A stretch of DNA of 64,000 nucleotides from Macrosoma leucophasiata (GCA_036365455.1 JAWQUS010000026.1:12480001-12544000), one strand, 5' to 3'. Shown: positions 23,501-33,414, counted from the stretch's first letter. Notes: generated by a model from the sequence alone, not told the origin. Numbers and translations are program-made.

Positions 23501-25847
23501 ATGTCGGGCCTACCATGAGAGTGTCATTCAACGATACTCCTCTATTGTTTTTTTCAGAAGCGTTGAAGACAACTCGAACTTTCGTTGTACTTTTATCCTC
23601 CCTAATCACCGCATGATGAGGTAAGTAAACAGCCAGATGACGTTTGTCATCGTTTTTTTGTACTGATCGCATGTGTCCTAATTGTAAATATTCTTGCATT
23701 ACCTTTGTGTATTCTTCTTTTAATGTTTTATTTTTATCTAATCTTTTTTCTAGTGATCTAAATCTAATTTCAGCTATGCCACGGGAATTGCCTGCTTTAC
23801 ATGGAGGATCAAGATCTCGAAAAGGCAACCTCACAACATACCTGCCATCTTCATCTCTCTTCGTAGAATCTCTGTACAACTCTTCACATCTGTCTTCTTC
23901 TGAGGTAAGTAATTTTTTTGTACTTGATATTTCTTCGAGCTCCCAAAATTGTTTAAGAATATCACATTCATTGACCTGTGCATGCATGACATTAATATTT
24001 TTAGATGTTACAACTTTATTTACAGCACCAGACAGGATCCATCCGAAGGTAGTGCTCTGAGCAATTAGAGTGTCAAATGGACTCTTCATCATGCCATCCT
24101 GTATGATGTGACTGTAAACATCAGCACCCAACAGAAGATCAATCTTGTTGGGGACATTGAACTCGGGGTCTGCCAAGTTTAAGCCTTTACTAGTAAACCA
24201 ATCGATATTGCTGATTTTTATTTCCTGGTCCGGCAGATACCCAGTTATTTTATTAAGTACGTATGCTTTAACTTGAAGTTCAAACTTTGGGTCAATTCGT
24301 GACTGAATTTTAATGTGTACCATATAATTCGACGTGGTTGACCTATTATCACCTAACCCTGTTATGTGCCCTTGAATTGGTATTCTTTTCAATCCCAATA
24401 ATTGCACTACTGCTTCTGTAACAAAGCAAGCCTGTGAACCTTGATCGAGTAAGGCACGAACTAACTGGTGATGACCTATTCTCGACTCGGCTCTAACTAA
24501 CGCTGTGGCTAATAATACCTGTCGATGATTGACCACTGCACCTGTAGACAGACATGACACTACGGGCTCATCCCGTGATGAACTAGTTGGTGATTCGTGT
24601 TGACCTAATTCGACGTTACTGTTTTTATGCGTATTTTCACTAGGATGTAACAAAGAGTGATGACGTTTCTTACATACTCTGCAAGTGGTGGGCTTCTTAC
24701 ACTCGTACACCCTGTGATTACCACCTAAACAATTAAAACAAATATTTTGTTTTGCAACAAAATCACGCCTACTGTCTACCGTTTGCTTTGCAAACTGTTT
24801 GCAAAAACATAGCTTATGTGATGATTCTTTGCAAAATTCACAACGTAAGGCAAACGAATTAGTAGCTAATAAGGCCTTGGTGTTATGACCAAGTGATCTA
24901 CCAAATGACGCTTTATACTGGTGAACAGATGACTTATTGGGTTCTATGAACTCTAATGCACGGTATCTACTCTCTAAAAACAACTTAAATTGTTCAAACG
25001 TTGGCAACTCATTACCATTAATATTACTTACGCTTAATTCCCATTGTTTACGTGTTTCAAAATCTAACTTAAATGAGACAATGTGAATGATCATTATGTC
25101 CCATGTGCTCACATCAACTTCCAAATTCGTTAATGCATTCAAACAATCGTTTGTGGTGTCCAACAATTCCTTAAGACCAAGGCCCGACTCCGAATTCAAA
25201 CGTTTTTGTGCAAATAACCTTTTAAGAATGCAGTTCGCTAAATATTTTTTATTGTTATAGCGCTTTTCTAAGATGGACCAACACTGGTGATAGTTGGCAT
25301 CACTAATTGGAGTGTGTCTTATTAATTGCTCTGCCTCCCCAGTGAGGTGATTTTTTAAATAATGTAATTTTTGGCAATCGTCAAGAGACTCGTTTTTATG
25401 TACTAACGCTTTAAATAAAGCATTGAACGTAGTCCACTCGCTATATTTACCTGAAAACGTCGGAATGGAAATCTTAGGCAACTTAACAAATGAACTTGAT
25501 TTTTTACTTGAATTATTGTTTTCTTTAATGTCCACTCTATTTGATACCTGTACTGCTATTTTATTATAAATTGATTTCATTAGTGTTTTAAAGTTAATAT
25601 AATTTTCCTCTGTCAAATCAAAAATGTCATCGACCTTTTCAATTGTATCTCCAACATCTGCAGCACCAAATTGTTGGTGAAACTTGCTATGAGTTTCCTC
25701 AAATTTAGACCAATGTTGTTCTAGTAATTCTTGTCTGGCCTCAATGTATTCGATAATAACTCTTTCTTTTGGACTCTTTTTAAAGTTTATAAACGCCTTT
25801 TGAATAGTATTTTGGAGCCTTTGTAAAATACTTATCAAACCCTCCAT
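20544..25847 (-). CDS. BEL/Pao gag-pol polyprotein, intact
   Basis: One 1767-aa frame. Residues 1-300 are a gag with a DUF1759-like core (LPKISIPTFSGKYSEW near 123). Zinc knuckles follow at about 336-400, including a perfect C-x2-C-x4-H-x4-C at 370-383. A DUF1758-like aspartic protease has LLDQGSQ at about 467-473. Reverse transcriptase has motif A (VADVIKMF, D804) and FMDD at 880-883. RNase H has D1107, E1151 and D1181. An H2C2 zinc finger (HNKTLHGGH...CVKC) precedes the integrase with D1474, D1540 and E1588. The DUF5641-like end carries GDIVLIREDNLPPSLW. All catalytic acidic residues are present and no stop or frameshift interrupts it. The start at 25847 is the first ATG that gives a complete gag. 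An asparagine/lysine-rich insertion of about 70 residues (about 917-985) lies between RT and RNase H. The protease box is DQG instead of the textbook DTG/DSG. Confidence 0.96.
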   Translation of the reverse strand: MEGLISILQRLQNTIQKAFINFKKSPKERVIIEYIEARQELLEQHWSKFEETHSKFHQQFGAADVGDTIEKVDDIFDLTEENYINFKTLMKSIYNKIAVQVSNRVDIKENNNSSKKSSSFVKLPKISIPTFSGKYSEWTTFNALFKALVHKNESLDDCQKLHYLKNHLTGEAEQLIRHTPISDANYHQCWSILEKRYNNKKYLANCILKRLFAQKRLNSESGLGLKELLDTTNDCLNALTNLEVDVSTWDIMIIHIVSFKLDFETRKQWELSVSNINGNELPTFEQFKLFLESRYRALEFIEPNKSSVHQYKASFGRSLGHNTKALLATNSFALRCEFCKESSHKLCFCKQFAKQTVDSRRDFVAKQNICFNCLGGNHRVYECKKPTTCRVCKKRHHSLLHPSENTHKNSNVELGQHESPTSSSRDEPVVSCLSTGAVVNHRQVLLATALVRAESRIGHHQLVRALLDQGSQACFVTEAVVQLLGLKRIPIQGHITGLGDNRSTTSNYMVHIKIQSRIDPKFELQVKAYVLNKITGYLPDQEIKISNIDWFTSKGLNLADPEFNVPNKIDLLLGADVYSHIIQDGMMKSPFDTLIAQSTTFGWILSGAVNKVVTSKNINVMHAQVNECDILKQFWELEEISSTKKLLTSEEDRCEELYRDSTKRDEDGRYVVRLPFRDLDPPCKAGNSRGIAEIRFRSLEKRLDKNKTLKEEYTKVMQEYLQLGHMRSVQKNDDKRHLAVYLPHHAVIREDKSTTKVRVVFNASEKNNRGVSLNDTLMVGPTLQADLRHTILRWRLHSIGLVADVIKMFRQVKIAQEDTMYQRILWRESPEKAIQDYELLTVTFGTASAPYQAMRTLQQIAYDEGAGYPLASSRVLQSFFMDDLMTGCDTVEEGTEIYKQITELLQKGGFKLQKWNSNNKEILDVIQSLQSDGTNNNLEQISKYEAEDKLVQNNNTKNILVKDNRTNNKIILKDKKGEVMEENRVQIKLDSTIKILGLTWDRSNDVFQYSVNLPSELTVPVTKRTVISEIARLFDPLGWLAPCVILAKVFIQKLWLAGVGWDEQLSTDLIKEWCTYRQELAVVTKIQVPRWLYTRSNDNLELHGFSDASKVAYSAVIYLRSIDVTGQIHVSLLVAKTRVAPIKQVSIPRLELCGAVLLARLLTETAEVLNIPTDKITAWTDSTVVLAWLNSHPSRWKTFVANRTSEILTTTKPNQWYHVSTKDNPADCASRGLLPSLFVEHKLWFLGPSFLKNKIVDYKRPKDLNISLEESIKVHVAVVPDNSLIERFSSLTRLVRVIAYCRRFLNKGKNRTKYLRNEEIEKALHGCIQKVQEDIFSEDYKQLQNKNYVQTKSKLKSLCPYIDNKGIMRVRGRLEKSQLDEQTKHPIVLPSNSHLTYLIVADAHNKTLHGGHQLMLNYLRTAYWIIGAKNIVKKYIHKCVKCTRYRAMCKNQLMGSLPTVRCTPARPFLHSGVDYAGPINVRTTKGRGHHSYKGYICLFVCMCTRAIHLEVVSDMSTQAFLAAFRRFVSRRGHCSILWSDNGTTFVGASQELQQLASFQSTIAEHLEANGTEWHFIPPSGPNFGGLWEAGVKSTKFHLKRVIGDSTLTYEELSTLLIQVEACLNSRPISLVNSTDAGEPMPLTPGHFLIGESLVNVPDYSYESSSVNCLTRWQFIQRMLQSFWRRWSSEYLTNLMHRYKWSAQVSEPKIGDIVLIREDNLPPSLWLLGRIVQKHPGHDNTTRVVTLRTKSSMLKRPTSKICILPVLD

Positions 25848-26842
25848 TGTAAATATTAAAAAAATGTAAAATATGTAATCTGTAAAATTGGCCTAAAAAG
25901 CTTAAAAAACGTCTAGATATACCAGCTATTAAGATCTGATTCTTTATGGCTGGGCGTGACAAAAAAAAACAAAAAATGTATTTAAATAAACTTGCAATAC
26001 ATCTATAAAACTATGGTTCAAAATACTCATACAAAAATAACCTGTTTATAATATGCTGTGAAAAAGTATAGCATGTAAATAATATTTAGTTCAATACACT
26101 AAACCTGTAACATTATAATCATAAATTACCGGACAAGTAAACAAATAAAATAAAAGCACCAAATATTTTTAACAAAGTATGTTATTTAAAACAAACTAAT
26201 TACTTTGTTTTGAACGTCATCATTATCCATGAATCCAATATTTTGTTACAATTTAAATAAACCAAGCAAACACTAAGTTGATGTAACAAAAATTCTAAGA
26301 TGACAAATTATCGCAAAATTTTACAAGTGTTTGACTTAAAGTAACAACGGACCTAAATCGGGCATAGGTTCCCCGTTCCGTCGTTTTTTCTTAAATTATT
26401 CTAAGTCCTATATTTAACATGCACACAATTTCTAACTAAATATTAACGTCCAAATTTTTCTAAGTTTAAATGTTCATAGAAATAAAGTTCTAAATAGCTT
26501 GACACTTTTGCTTGCTTGAAATGTTAATAACTTCTTGTAAACCAACAATTTAATTTATAAATGTACTGTACTCACGGTTTTTGCACTTCACTCACTCTCA
26601 CTCACGATGTGTACTCCCTTTGACTCCAACTGTACTGTAGTTGTACTGGAATGTAGCGCCCTCTATCGCACTACTGCTGCAACTCCTCTTCGATAGTGCG
26701 CGCCGCCGTCGTTGCCGCTGCGCAAGTCTTCGGTAGTGCGCGCAGGTGTCGTCACCGCTGCGCAGCTAAGTACCCTTTGTGCAGCGATCCACTGCAGGTA
26801 CTTGTTCTTCCAAAAAGAGCTAATACGGCTCGGTAGGACCAA
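25848..26842 (-). other. BEL/Pao leader with primer-binding site and duplicated GC-rich block
   Basis: This is the untranslated leader between the 5' LTR and gag. One base after the LTR the minus strand reads TGGTCCTACCGAGCCGT, a candidate primer-binding site. It resembles the complement of a tRNA-Tyr 3' end more than other tRNAs I can recall, but imperfectly. Two imperfect copies of a block of about 40 bp lie at about 26688-26727 and 26728-26767 (TAGTGCGCGC ... CCGCTGCGCA), far more GC-rich than the rest of the element. Confidence 0.6.
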
Positions 26843-27167
26843 TGATTGGACCAACAACTGATCCAATGTTGAACTAATGTAATAATGACCTAAATGCACC
26901 AACTCTTAGAACAAACTGAACTTTATGGATAACTAAGTAAAACCACTTGTCACCTGAACTTAATTTATTTGCTCTAAGAACTTATTACATTGAACTATAT
27001 ATTGACCTAATATGATCTATTGTACTTGTGCTCTAATACATAATAAAACCAATGAACTATATGAAATCCGTTAAACGTAACGATACCGTGATGTAAATCA
27101 TCGCAACGCCATCTATTGACAATTTGACCTAAACTATTATTGTATGAAGTGACTTTGAACTCGAAAA
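26843..27167 (-). repeat. 5' LTR of the BEL/Pao element
   Basis: It is 325 bp, aligning base for base with 19788-20112. The only difference seen is at its outer end, where the first two bases read TT instead of TG. The inner end is GGTCCAATCA, followed by the candidate primer-binding site. The promoter should lie in this LTR, but I could not place a TATA box or start with confidence. Confidence 0.92.
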
Positions 27168-30100
27168 AGCGAATCCAGTTCAATAAATTCGTGTTCTCGA
27201 GAAATACAGAACAGAAACCATTGCATGGCAAAATTATTAGAGACTATGAAATATAACCTAAAACAATTCTATAAAACTTCTCCTTCCAATTATATTGTAT
27301 CCTCAAACACGCCTATAAAGTTTAATGCAGAGATCAAGATAATATTCCGTAAGAACTTCGTAAAAGGAAGTCATAAAACGTAGTCATAACATAGCTTCAC
27401 GCCTGTATTTATCTAAGGAGTTGGCAAAGATGTAAGAACTGATAATATAATCTATATTAATCATTGTTTGTGATTTTATTTGTTTTAGCTTTAAATATTA
27501 GATAAATTACGAGTGGAGCAATCATCACAAGTTATCAAGAGATGAATTCGATGAAACAAAACAACCTAAAAATTAAAAATATAACTAAAAACATGAAAAG
27601 TCTTTAGAAATAAAATCAATATTTGTAGTAAGTATATTAAATAATTTCAACTTTAATACTTAAATTTTCTCAACTCAACATAGGTTAACATAACCTCTCT
27701 TGAAGTTCAAAAACAAGTGCTAAGTGCATATCATACCTCTTCTGCACTAGCATTATTTTGATGTATTACCAAATTCTTATTCATTGAATACAACGGGTCA
27801 CATTTTCAACTTATCAGATTGGTATTTTTAATATCTACTCTAAGAGTTCACTGAGTACACTCAAAAATTAGCTTTCAGTTACAGTGAAATTAGGTTCAGG
27901 CGAAAATTAAACAATGTCAAAACCATTGTCACTGCAGTTGAACGAACATCGATGTCAGTACACGTATATTTTCCAACGTACATTGTATTATCCCAGTCAC
28001 CTTCTCTCCTACCAGGAAAAGCAAGACGTTCCAACGATTTATTTCACCTAAATAAACTTAATTACGTGACCCCGTCATCTTATCTTTGTAAATACTTGTC
28101 CGATCTTAATAAACTTTCATCACATCACAATAAAGTGTGTTTACATCCGACATTAAAAGAAAGTGTGTCATCAACATAAACGCGCCTTAATCCTCTATGC
28201 AGATAACGTAATCCGAGGGATATTTTGTTTTGAAATACATGAAGAAAGTTGAAATTGATCGATTGGGAATCGATGATTGATTGCTTCCTTTGTCATAAAA
28301 GTTCAAATTCATGGACTCGCCGTAGAGCGTTAATCTGAATTCACCACCAATTTAATGCACCAAATTTTAAGCTCGTCATCATAGTGCGTATGATCCCAAA
28401 ACTCACTCCCAAAATGTTCTTTGTTGTCATCATCCACGTCAAGTCCTTTAGTACTTAGTTGGAGTAGACAAAGACTGATAAAGTACTTACACAAAACATA
28501 CTTTTATTACTCAGTATATGTCAGTGGTGTACTACCATTTCTACTGAAAGCACTTCATAGGATTATAACTTGTTCCTTTTGCTCTAACATTACATCATTC
28601 ACCACTACTCTTACAAATTTTGAAGTGTTTATTAGCCCCCCAGAACAATTATTCTAAAAATAAAAAAAAATCAGTATCAATGTTATTTTATGCGTTTTAA
28701 AAGATACTGATGTTAAGTTTGACATTATTAATTCTAAAAGTGTAGATCCTTAGATGATTGAGAATAGAACAGCTCTAGTAGAGGAGACCTAACAGACGTA
28801 GAAAAGGATTTGTGTTTAACATTTACAGTTTGTATTGTTTATTACGTCAGCAGAAATCAGAAACACAGAGTATAAGAATGAGATGCATGAAAACGAACTT
28901 TACTTCTCACACGAGAAGAAGAAATCTACCAAACAAGATTATCACACCGGATAAACTGTGATCCAATGCAACATTTGCAACGAGTTCAAATGACAATTTT
29001 AACCAATCTTAATTGCAACTTAACTTAACCATACACACCATTTCTGGTTTAATGAGTGAAGCTGATCGGCAAATATGTATTTTACTGTATATTTTTAAAA
29101 TAAATAAATAATAATATAATAATAGTAATCAATCATACGGGACAACTCTTCCACTAGATGGCGTTATCTTCATTATTGCCTTCTTTTCTCATATGAAGTG
29201 TCTACAGGTGCAGCCACTGGGCGTGAGTCGAGATTGTTAGCGTCCAAAATACTGAACATAAATGTGATTACATTGTAGAAGTGAAAAACGCGTCACAAAC
29301 ACCTACAAATTCATTTTTGGCAACGGTCAACAAATCTTGAAACATTCAAAAAACGAAGAAAGCTAACGAAACGAATCTTCAGAAGTCATACTACATCTAA
29401 AATTGCAAAAGGTATTTAAAATAAATCTAATCCATATAAACACGGTCAGCATATACCCACGAAATTGGATACAACCAACAATAAACTGTCAACAACCTTT
29501 GTAATTAGAAACATGAGCCAGTATTCACACAATTACCATGAGACAAATAGATTACCCGGACTGACATCAGAACGAAGTATGGCCGTTCGAATTGAAAAAG
29601 TTGCGTCCATTAATCATAGTTTGACTATGAGTTCAACAAACTCAGAGCGTCAAACTGTCTGTCCAGCATTCATTCGTCAGCGCTAATAATAAATATAAGG
29701 TTTTTTGCCTGCCAAAAAAACGCACGCCATAATTAAAGTGAGCAAGAACATACGATGTCACTGCGTATTATGTTATCAAAATGTTGACGCGCTCACGAAA
29801 GCTTTTACTAATTCTGATCAATTGTTAGGTTGATGCCCCGAATATCCTGTGGGAACGGCCGGCGGCGGTGGACATCAAAATAATAATAGACGTTATAATA
29901 GTTAGAGGAACTGAAAGAATGATACAATATCGCAGTGGGCGTCACTTTAACTAATGTTCTTTTGATCAAACCTTTGTTTAAAACCAATTTTGTACAAAAC
30001 CAATTAACTCGTGATAACGTATTTTACGTTAAATACAGATAAGATATGATACTCACGTACAAGAAAACTGTATTTAACAACGTTAAAACTGTAATCATAG

Positions 30101-30737
30101 TTTATCTGTTGCTAAAACATAGTTTAAATGTCAGTTTTGTCTTCCTATCTACCAATGAGATTAGAAATCTCTGACTATTTTGTTAGATGTTCATTGACTC
30201 TTTATTAGGTTTAACTCATAAAAACATTTTACATTATTTATGTCCAAGGTTGGAAGACACAGAGCCACCTGATGGCAAGTGGTCACCGTCGCCTAGGAAC
30301 ATTTGCGACAGTTGGGGGGAGTTGCGAACGAGTTGCCAGCTATGAAAGATTCTTTTGACGCCATTGAAGAACCCCCATATTGTATTCATGTTAAGTTCTC
30401 CATCAAAGTTTTGAAGTCTTTGTAAAACTTATGAAGCTTATACGAATAATAATTTACCTTATAAACACGAGTATCTCAATCCAATTTAACTTTAATCTCT
30501 TTGCCTTGAACCATGTTACAAAATGTCTGTCGCTGCTGACAGTTTTTTGTCGAAATAAGACCCCCGCTGTGCAATTACTGAGTGTACCAACAAAAATAGA
30601 ATAACATCGGATATTCCATATCGAATAGAAAGATATGACCTCACCACTGTCATGTTTCATTGTGCTGTTCGTGGAGAAAATATTTTTTGTTTCGGTATTA
30701 TAAACATGAATTGAAAATAATGAGTCATTTAGATTTT
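27168..30737. other. Non-coding stretch, nothing recognised
   Basis: AT-rich, without a protein-like frame longer than expected by chance. A CTTCACGCCTGTATTTATCT text near 27398 recalls the tail of the tRNA SINE family at 36366-36660 but is too short to call. Confidence 0.4.
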
Positions 30738-31010
30738 GGTAAAGCTCCAGTGACGGAGTTCGCGGGCGTAGGCACCACCGCATTACCTAATATAATTGCC
30801 GCTAAATGGTAGTGTTCAGCACTAACGTTTTCCGGTCAGATGGTAATGTACGGTCCTGTAATTTCCGACACGGAGGCATAACACCTTAGGCCTCAGGAGT
30901 GGTAACGCATCTGCATTTTGACCTTGGTCTTTGTGTGGGTGTCTATAGGCTGCAGTCATCACTTAACATCATTATGAACTGCACGCTTGTTTGCCAATTC
31001 CATAAAAAAA
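30738..31010 (+). repeat. Family A SINE-like repeat, near full length
   Basis: This is a good reference copy. The head is AGCTCCAGTGACGGAGTTCG then GGCACCACCGCATTACCTAA. The middle is GGTCAGATGGTAATG-like with TGTAATTTCCGACACGGAGG. Then come GCCTCAGGAGTGGTAACGCA, TTTGTGTGGGTGTCTATAGG and the end GTTTGCCAATTCC with an A/T-rich tail. A box-A-like TGGTAGAGCTC at the head of sister copies and a weak box-B-like GTGTTCCGGTCAGG about 85 bp later hint at a pol III origin. It faces the minus copy at 31302-31556. Confidence 0.8.
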
Positions 31011-31301
31011 AATATATATATATATTTAACTTAGCTTCGAAAGGTTTGTTAGCTGATGATTAATTAAGGAGGTAATTGGCGACACAAGATTTCAGTGTGT
31101 ACGGGAGGGAAGCTGAAAAGCGATCGTTATTCTGATGCAGTGTTCGCATAAATATCTTAATCTCGTATCACTTAAATTCAATGCTGGTTTCTTGTGATTC
31201 ATGGGGAAAAAAATTGCCACTATTTACAAATAAGTGATAACTTTAAAAATTATGATCTTAATATAGACAATTTTTTTTTTTTTTTTTTTGTAATAAAAGT
31301 G

Positions 31302-31556
31302 GCAAACAAGCATTCAGTTCACATTGATGTTAAATGATGACTGCAGCCTATAGACAACCACACAATGACCAGAGGTCAAAATGCAGATGCGCTGCCACTC
31401 TTGAGACATTAGGTGTTAGGCCTGTGCCGGAAATTACAGGGCCGTACATTACCACCTGACCGGAACACGATAGTGATGAACACTACCATTTAGCGGCAAG
31501 TATATTAGGTAATGCGGTGGTGCCTACGCCCGCGAGCTCCGTCACTGGAGCTCGCG
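31302..31556 (-). repeat. Family A SINE-like repeat, full length
   Basis: It starts on plus with a long T run (31271-31288, the A tail on minus), then AAGTGGCAAACAAGCATTCA, and ends with the head GCGAGCTCCGTCACTGGAGC. Together with 30738-31010 it forms a tail-to-tail inverted pair separated by about 290 bp. Confidence 0.85.
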
Positions 31557-31851
31557 GGATTATAGGGCGATTCGTCCCGATATGAATACCTGATTTGAAA
31601 GATTTAAGTATTGTTGGTTACAAAAAACTGAGAAATAAATAAAATGCAATGTACTATGATAAAATTTATATTTACCTACACAAAAATAAACTTGAACAAA
31701 TAAATCAAATTAAATATATTACACAGACACACACACAGAACATTAATCATATGTAGTCATCATATCATATCAAGTATCAATCTCTTAAAAAAACTTAAAT
31801 AATTGGTGAACGAAAGTTTTTTTTTGTATTCGACTGTACATGACAATATAA

Positions 31852-31989
31852 TTGGACCGAATCTACCCATTTAAGAAGATCTCTTGGGCGATTCGGTCCA
31901 CTTTCCATTTGTGGGCCGAATATCCCCATGAATAAAATGCTTATAGGCGTTTCGGTCCGCGGGACGAAACACGAGCGGACCGAAACGCC
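31852..31989. repeat. Two adjacent hairpins built from one GGTCC motif
   Basis: The first hairpin has TGGACCGAATC (about 31853-31863) opposite GATTCGGTCCA (about 31890-31900). The second has GGCGTTTCGGTCCGC (31946-31960) exactly opposite GCGGACCGAAACGCC (31975-31989), loop 14. A further GGGCCGAAT sits between. The shared (A/T)TTCGGTCC core in inverted arrangement suggests a fold-back element or binding-site cluster. Confidence 0.55.
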
Positions 31990-32349
31990 CCAAGACCCCA
32001 AAAATTTGTTCTCTCAAGTGTCAAATTACTTTTTAATTTCCCTCTTAGCAATAAACTATTTTCAACATGAAACAGATAACTAATATGCGAAATTTAATTT
32101 TAAATGTAACAAAAAAAAATATCTCTTTGTCGGTCCGTCAACCTTCTGTCCTAGTTATGGAGCACGTCAACGGGTAATTAGTGGTTGAAACGTGAAAATT
32201 AAATAGTGCAATCGTCATTGGCCTGTTTGAATTAGGAAACGCAAATAATAGCTTTTTCCTTTTAAAATTAGAAATTACTGTGCGCAAATTTTCTTTTCAT
32301 ATTACTCTATCGTTAACTGGATAGTCAATTAGGATTCTTATACTTTAAC

Positions 32350-32489
32350 CCCCTTATTCATAAACATTAGATACGTTTTACTAAAATAATGCTTTGTCTT
32401 TGTCAATTGCATTATCAAATGTGCAGGATAGAAAAAGACAAAGGAGATATTAGCAACACTTTAGCTAAAATACGTTTTTGAATAAGGGG
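32350..32489. repeat. 140-bp MITE
   Basis: The ends CCCCTTATTCATAAAC (from 32350) and its reverse complement (TTTTTGAATAAGGGG, to 32489) enclose sequence with further inverted matches (ATACGTTTTA against TAAAATACGTTT). It is non-coding and typical in size of a miniature inverted-repeat element. Confidence 0.75.
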
Positions 32490-32582
32490 ATGAGTCTTTA
32501 TCTCTACTCAAGAGAGTGTCGCTTTGAATATAAATGTTACAATATTTTTTCTTAACGATTTCGAAATGAGTTTTAATTTTAA

Positions 32583-32868
32583 TCACCTTCGTGACGAGGA
32601 AACTTAGTTATTTGTCCGTCATACGCCCAATACGGGTTGTCAGTGTTAGACGTATAGATTTAACCTCGCGCCATGTTTCTGTATTTTAACTTTCAGCTGT
32701 TTCATATAATACCAATTTCCTTTTCTTCGTCCACGTTCTATTCAGTTTTGGTAGAAAATATCCTTACTTTAGTTTCACACTATGTCCACTTTTAATTTTT
32801 ATCCTGATCGGCTCAGCGGTTTGATTGTAAAAGCCTGAGCATTATAAATTAGTATAGATAAGCATATT
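32583..32868 (-). mobile_element. Helitron-like 5' end, partial
   Basis: On the minus strand it starts TCTATACTAATTTATAATGC, then AAACCGCTGAGCCGATCAGG, the opening frequent in lepidopteran Helitrons. No hairpin-CTAG 3' end was found, so the left limit is uncertain. Confidence 0.4.
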
Positions 32869-32960
32869 CGATAATCAATTACTTTTAAAGATAATTATAA
32901 TTCAGCAGTTAAATTTTATTATTCACAACATAAAAGTTACAAAAAAACATAAAAGTTGAA

Positions 32961-33104
32961 GCCTGGGTTGCACTAAGATATTTGTTGAAGTTATTGTAAC
33001 ATTTCACATCCTTCTCTAACTTTAACAGGTTTCTTTAAGTTAGAGAAGGATGTGAAATATTACAATTACTTTAACTTTAACAAATATCTTGGTACAACCC
33101 AGGC
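32961..33104. repeat. Fold-back MITE with about 64-bp arms
   Basis: The left arm 32961-33024 (GCCTGGGTTGCACTAAGATA onward) is inverted at 33037-33104 with few mismatches, around a 12-base centre. One arm of the same family occurs alone at 46877-46946. Confidence 0.85.
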
Positions 33105-33220
33105 CAAATTATGTGTCCCGTAGAAGAAGCACGTTAAACTAGACTAATAATTAATTACAAATACGTTACATTAATAATTGTTTTACATTATTTCGCATTA
33201 ACACATGCTTGTGAAATACA

Positions 33221-33414
33221 TTATTTTAAAGAAAAATGGAAAGAAAAATTTGACTTCAAGCGAGACTCGAACTCGAAATGTGAAGGAAAGATTTGACAAA
33301 TCGGGCAGGACTTCGGTAGCTCAGTTGGAAGAGCGGCTGGACTAGATTACCAGTGGCCGCGAGTTCGAGTCTCGCCTGAAGTCAAATTTTTCTTTCCATT
33401 TTTCTTTTAAATAA
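33221..33414. repeat. Fold-back enclosing a tRNA-like sequence
   Basis: The 55-bp arms 33221-33275 and 33360-33414 are inverted copies with about two mismatches and contain the tRNA T arm and 3' flank. Inside lies a 73-nt tRNA-like sequence, 33310-33382. It has acceptor ACTTCGG against CTGAAGT, D arm GCTC/GAGC, and T arm GCGAG/CTCGC with loop TTCGAGT. The anticodon stem GCTGG/CCAGT closes a 9-base loop instead of 7, so a working tRNA is unlikely. Box A and box B remain, so pol III transcription is possible. The 3' flank TTTTTCTTTCC could end transcription. Confidence 0.65.

Larger units (their letters stand above)
19788..27167 (-). mobile_element. Complete BEL/Pao LTR retrotransposon
   Basis: It is a 7.4-kb element on the minus strand. 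It has a 5' LTR (27167-26843), a leader (26842-25848), one gag-pol frame (25847-20544), a 3' untranslated part with a purine-rich tract (about 20125-20113), and a 3' LTR (20112-19788). The LTRs are both 325 bp and read as identical over their length except at the outermost 5' base pair (TG in the left copy, TT in the right). Identical LTRs plus an open frame point to a recent insertion that may still be competent. The 5-bp flanks differ (ATACA against AGCGA), so no target duplication is visible. Domain order (gag, protease, RT, RNase H, integrase, DUF5641-like end) and the lack of an envelope gene fit BEL/Pao. Confidence 0.95.

Noticed and set aside
21057..24060. Several plus-strand open frames of 60-138 codons inside the BEL element
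   Set aside because: They lie antisense to the gag-pol frame and have no motifs or independent start signals; they are shadows of its codon structure.
33310..33382. A functional tRNA gene
   Set aside because: The anticodon loop has 9 bases and the sequence is embedded in an inverted repeat with related fragments elsewhere, so it is more likely a tRNA-derived repeat.
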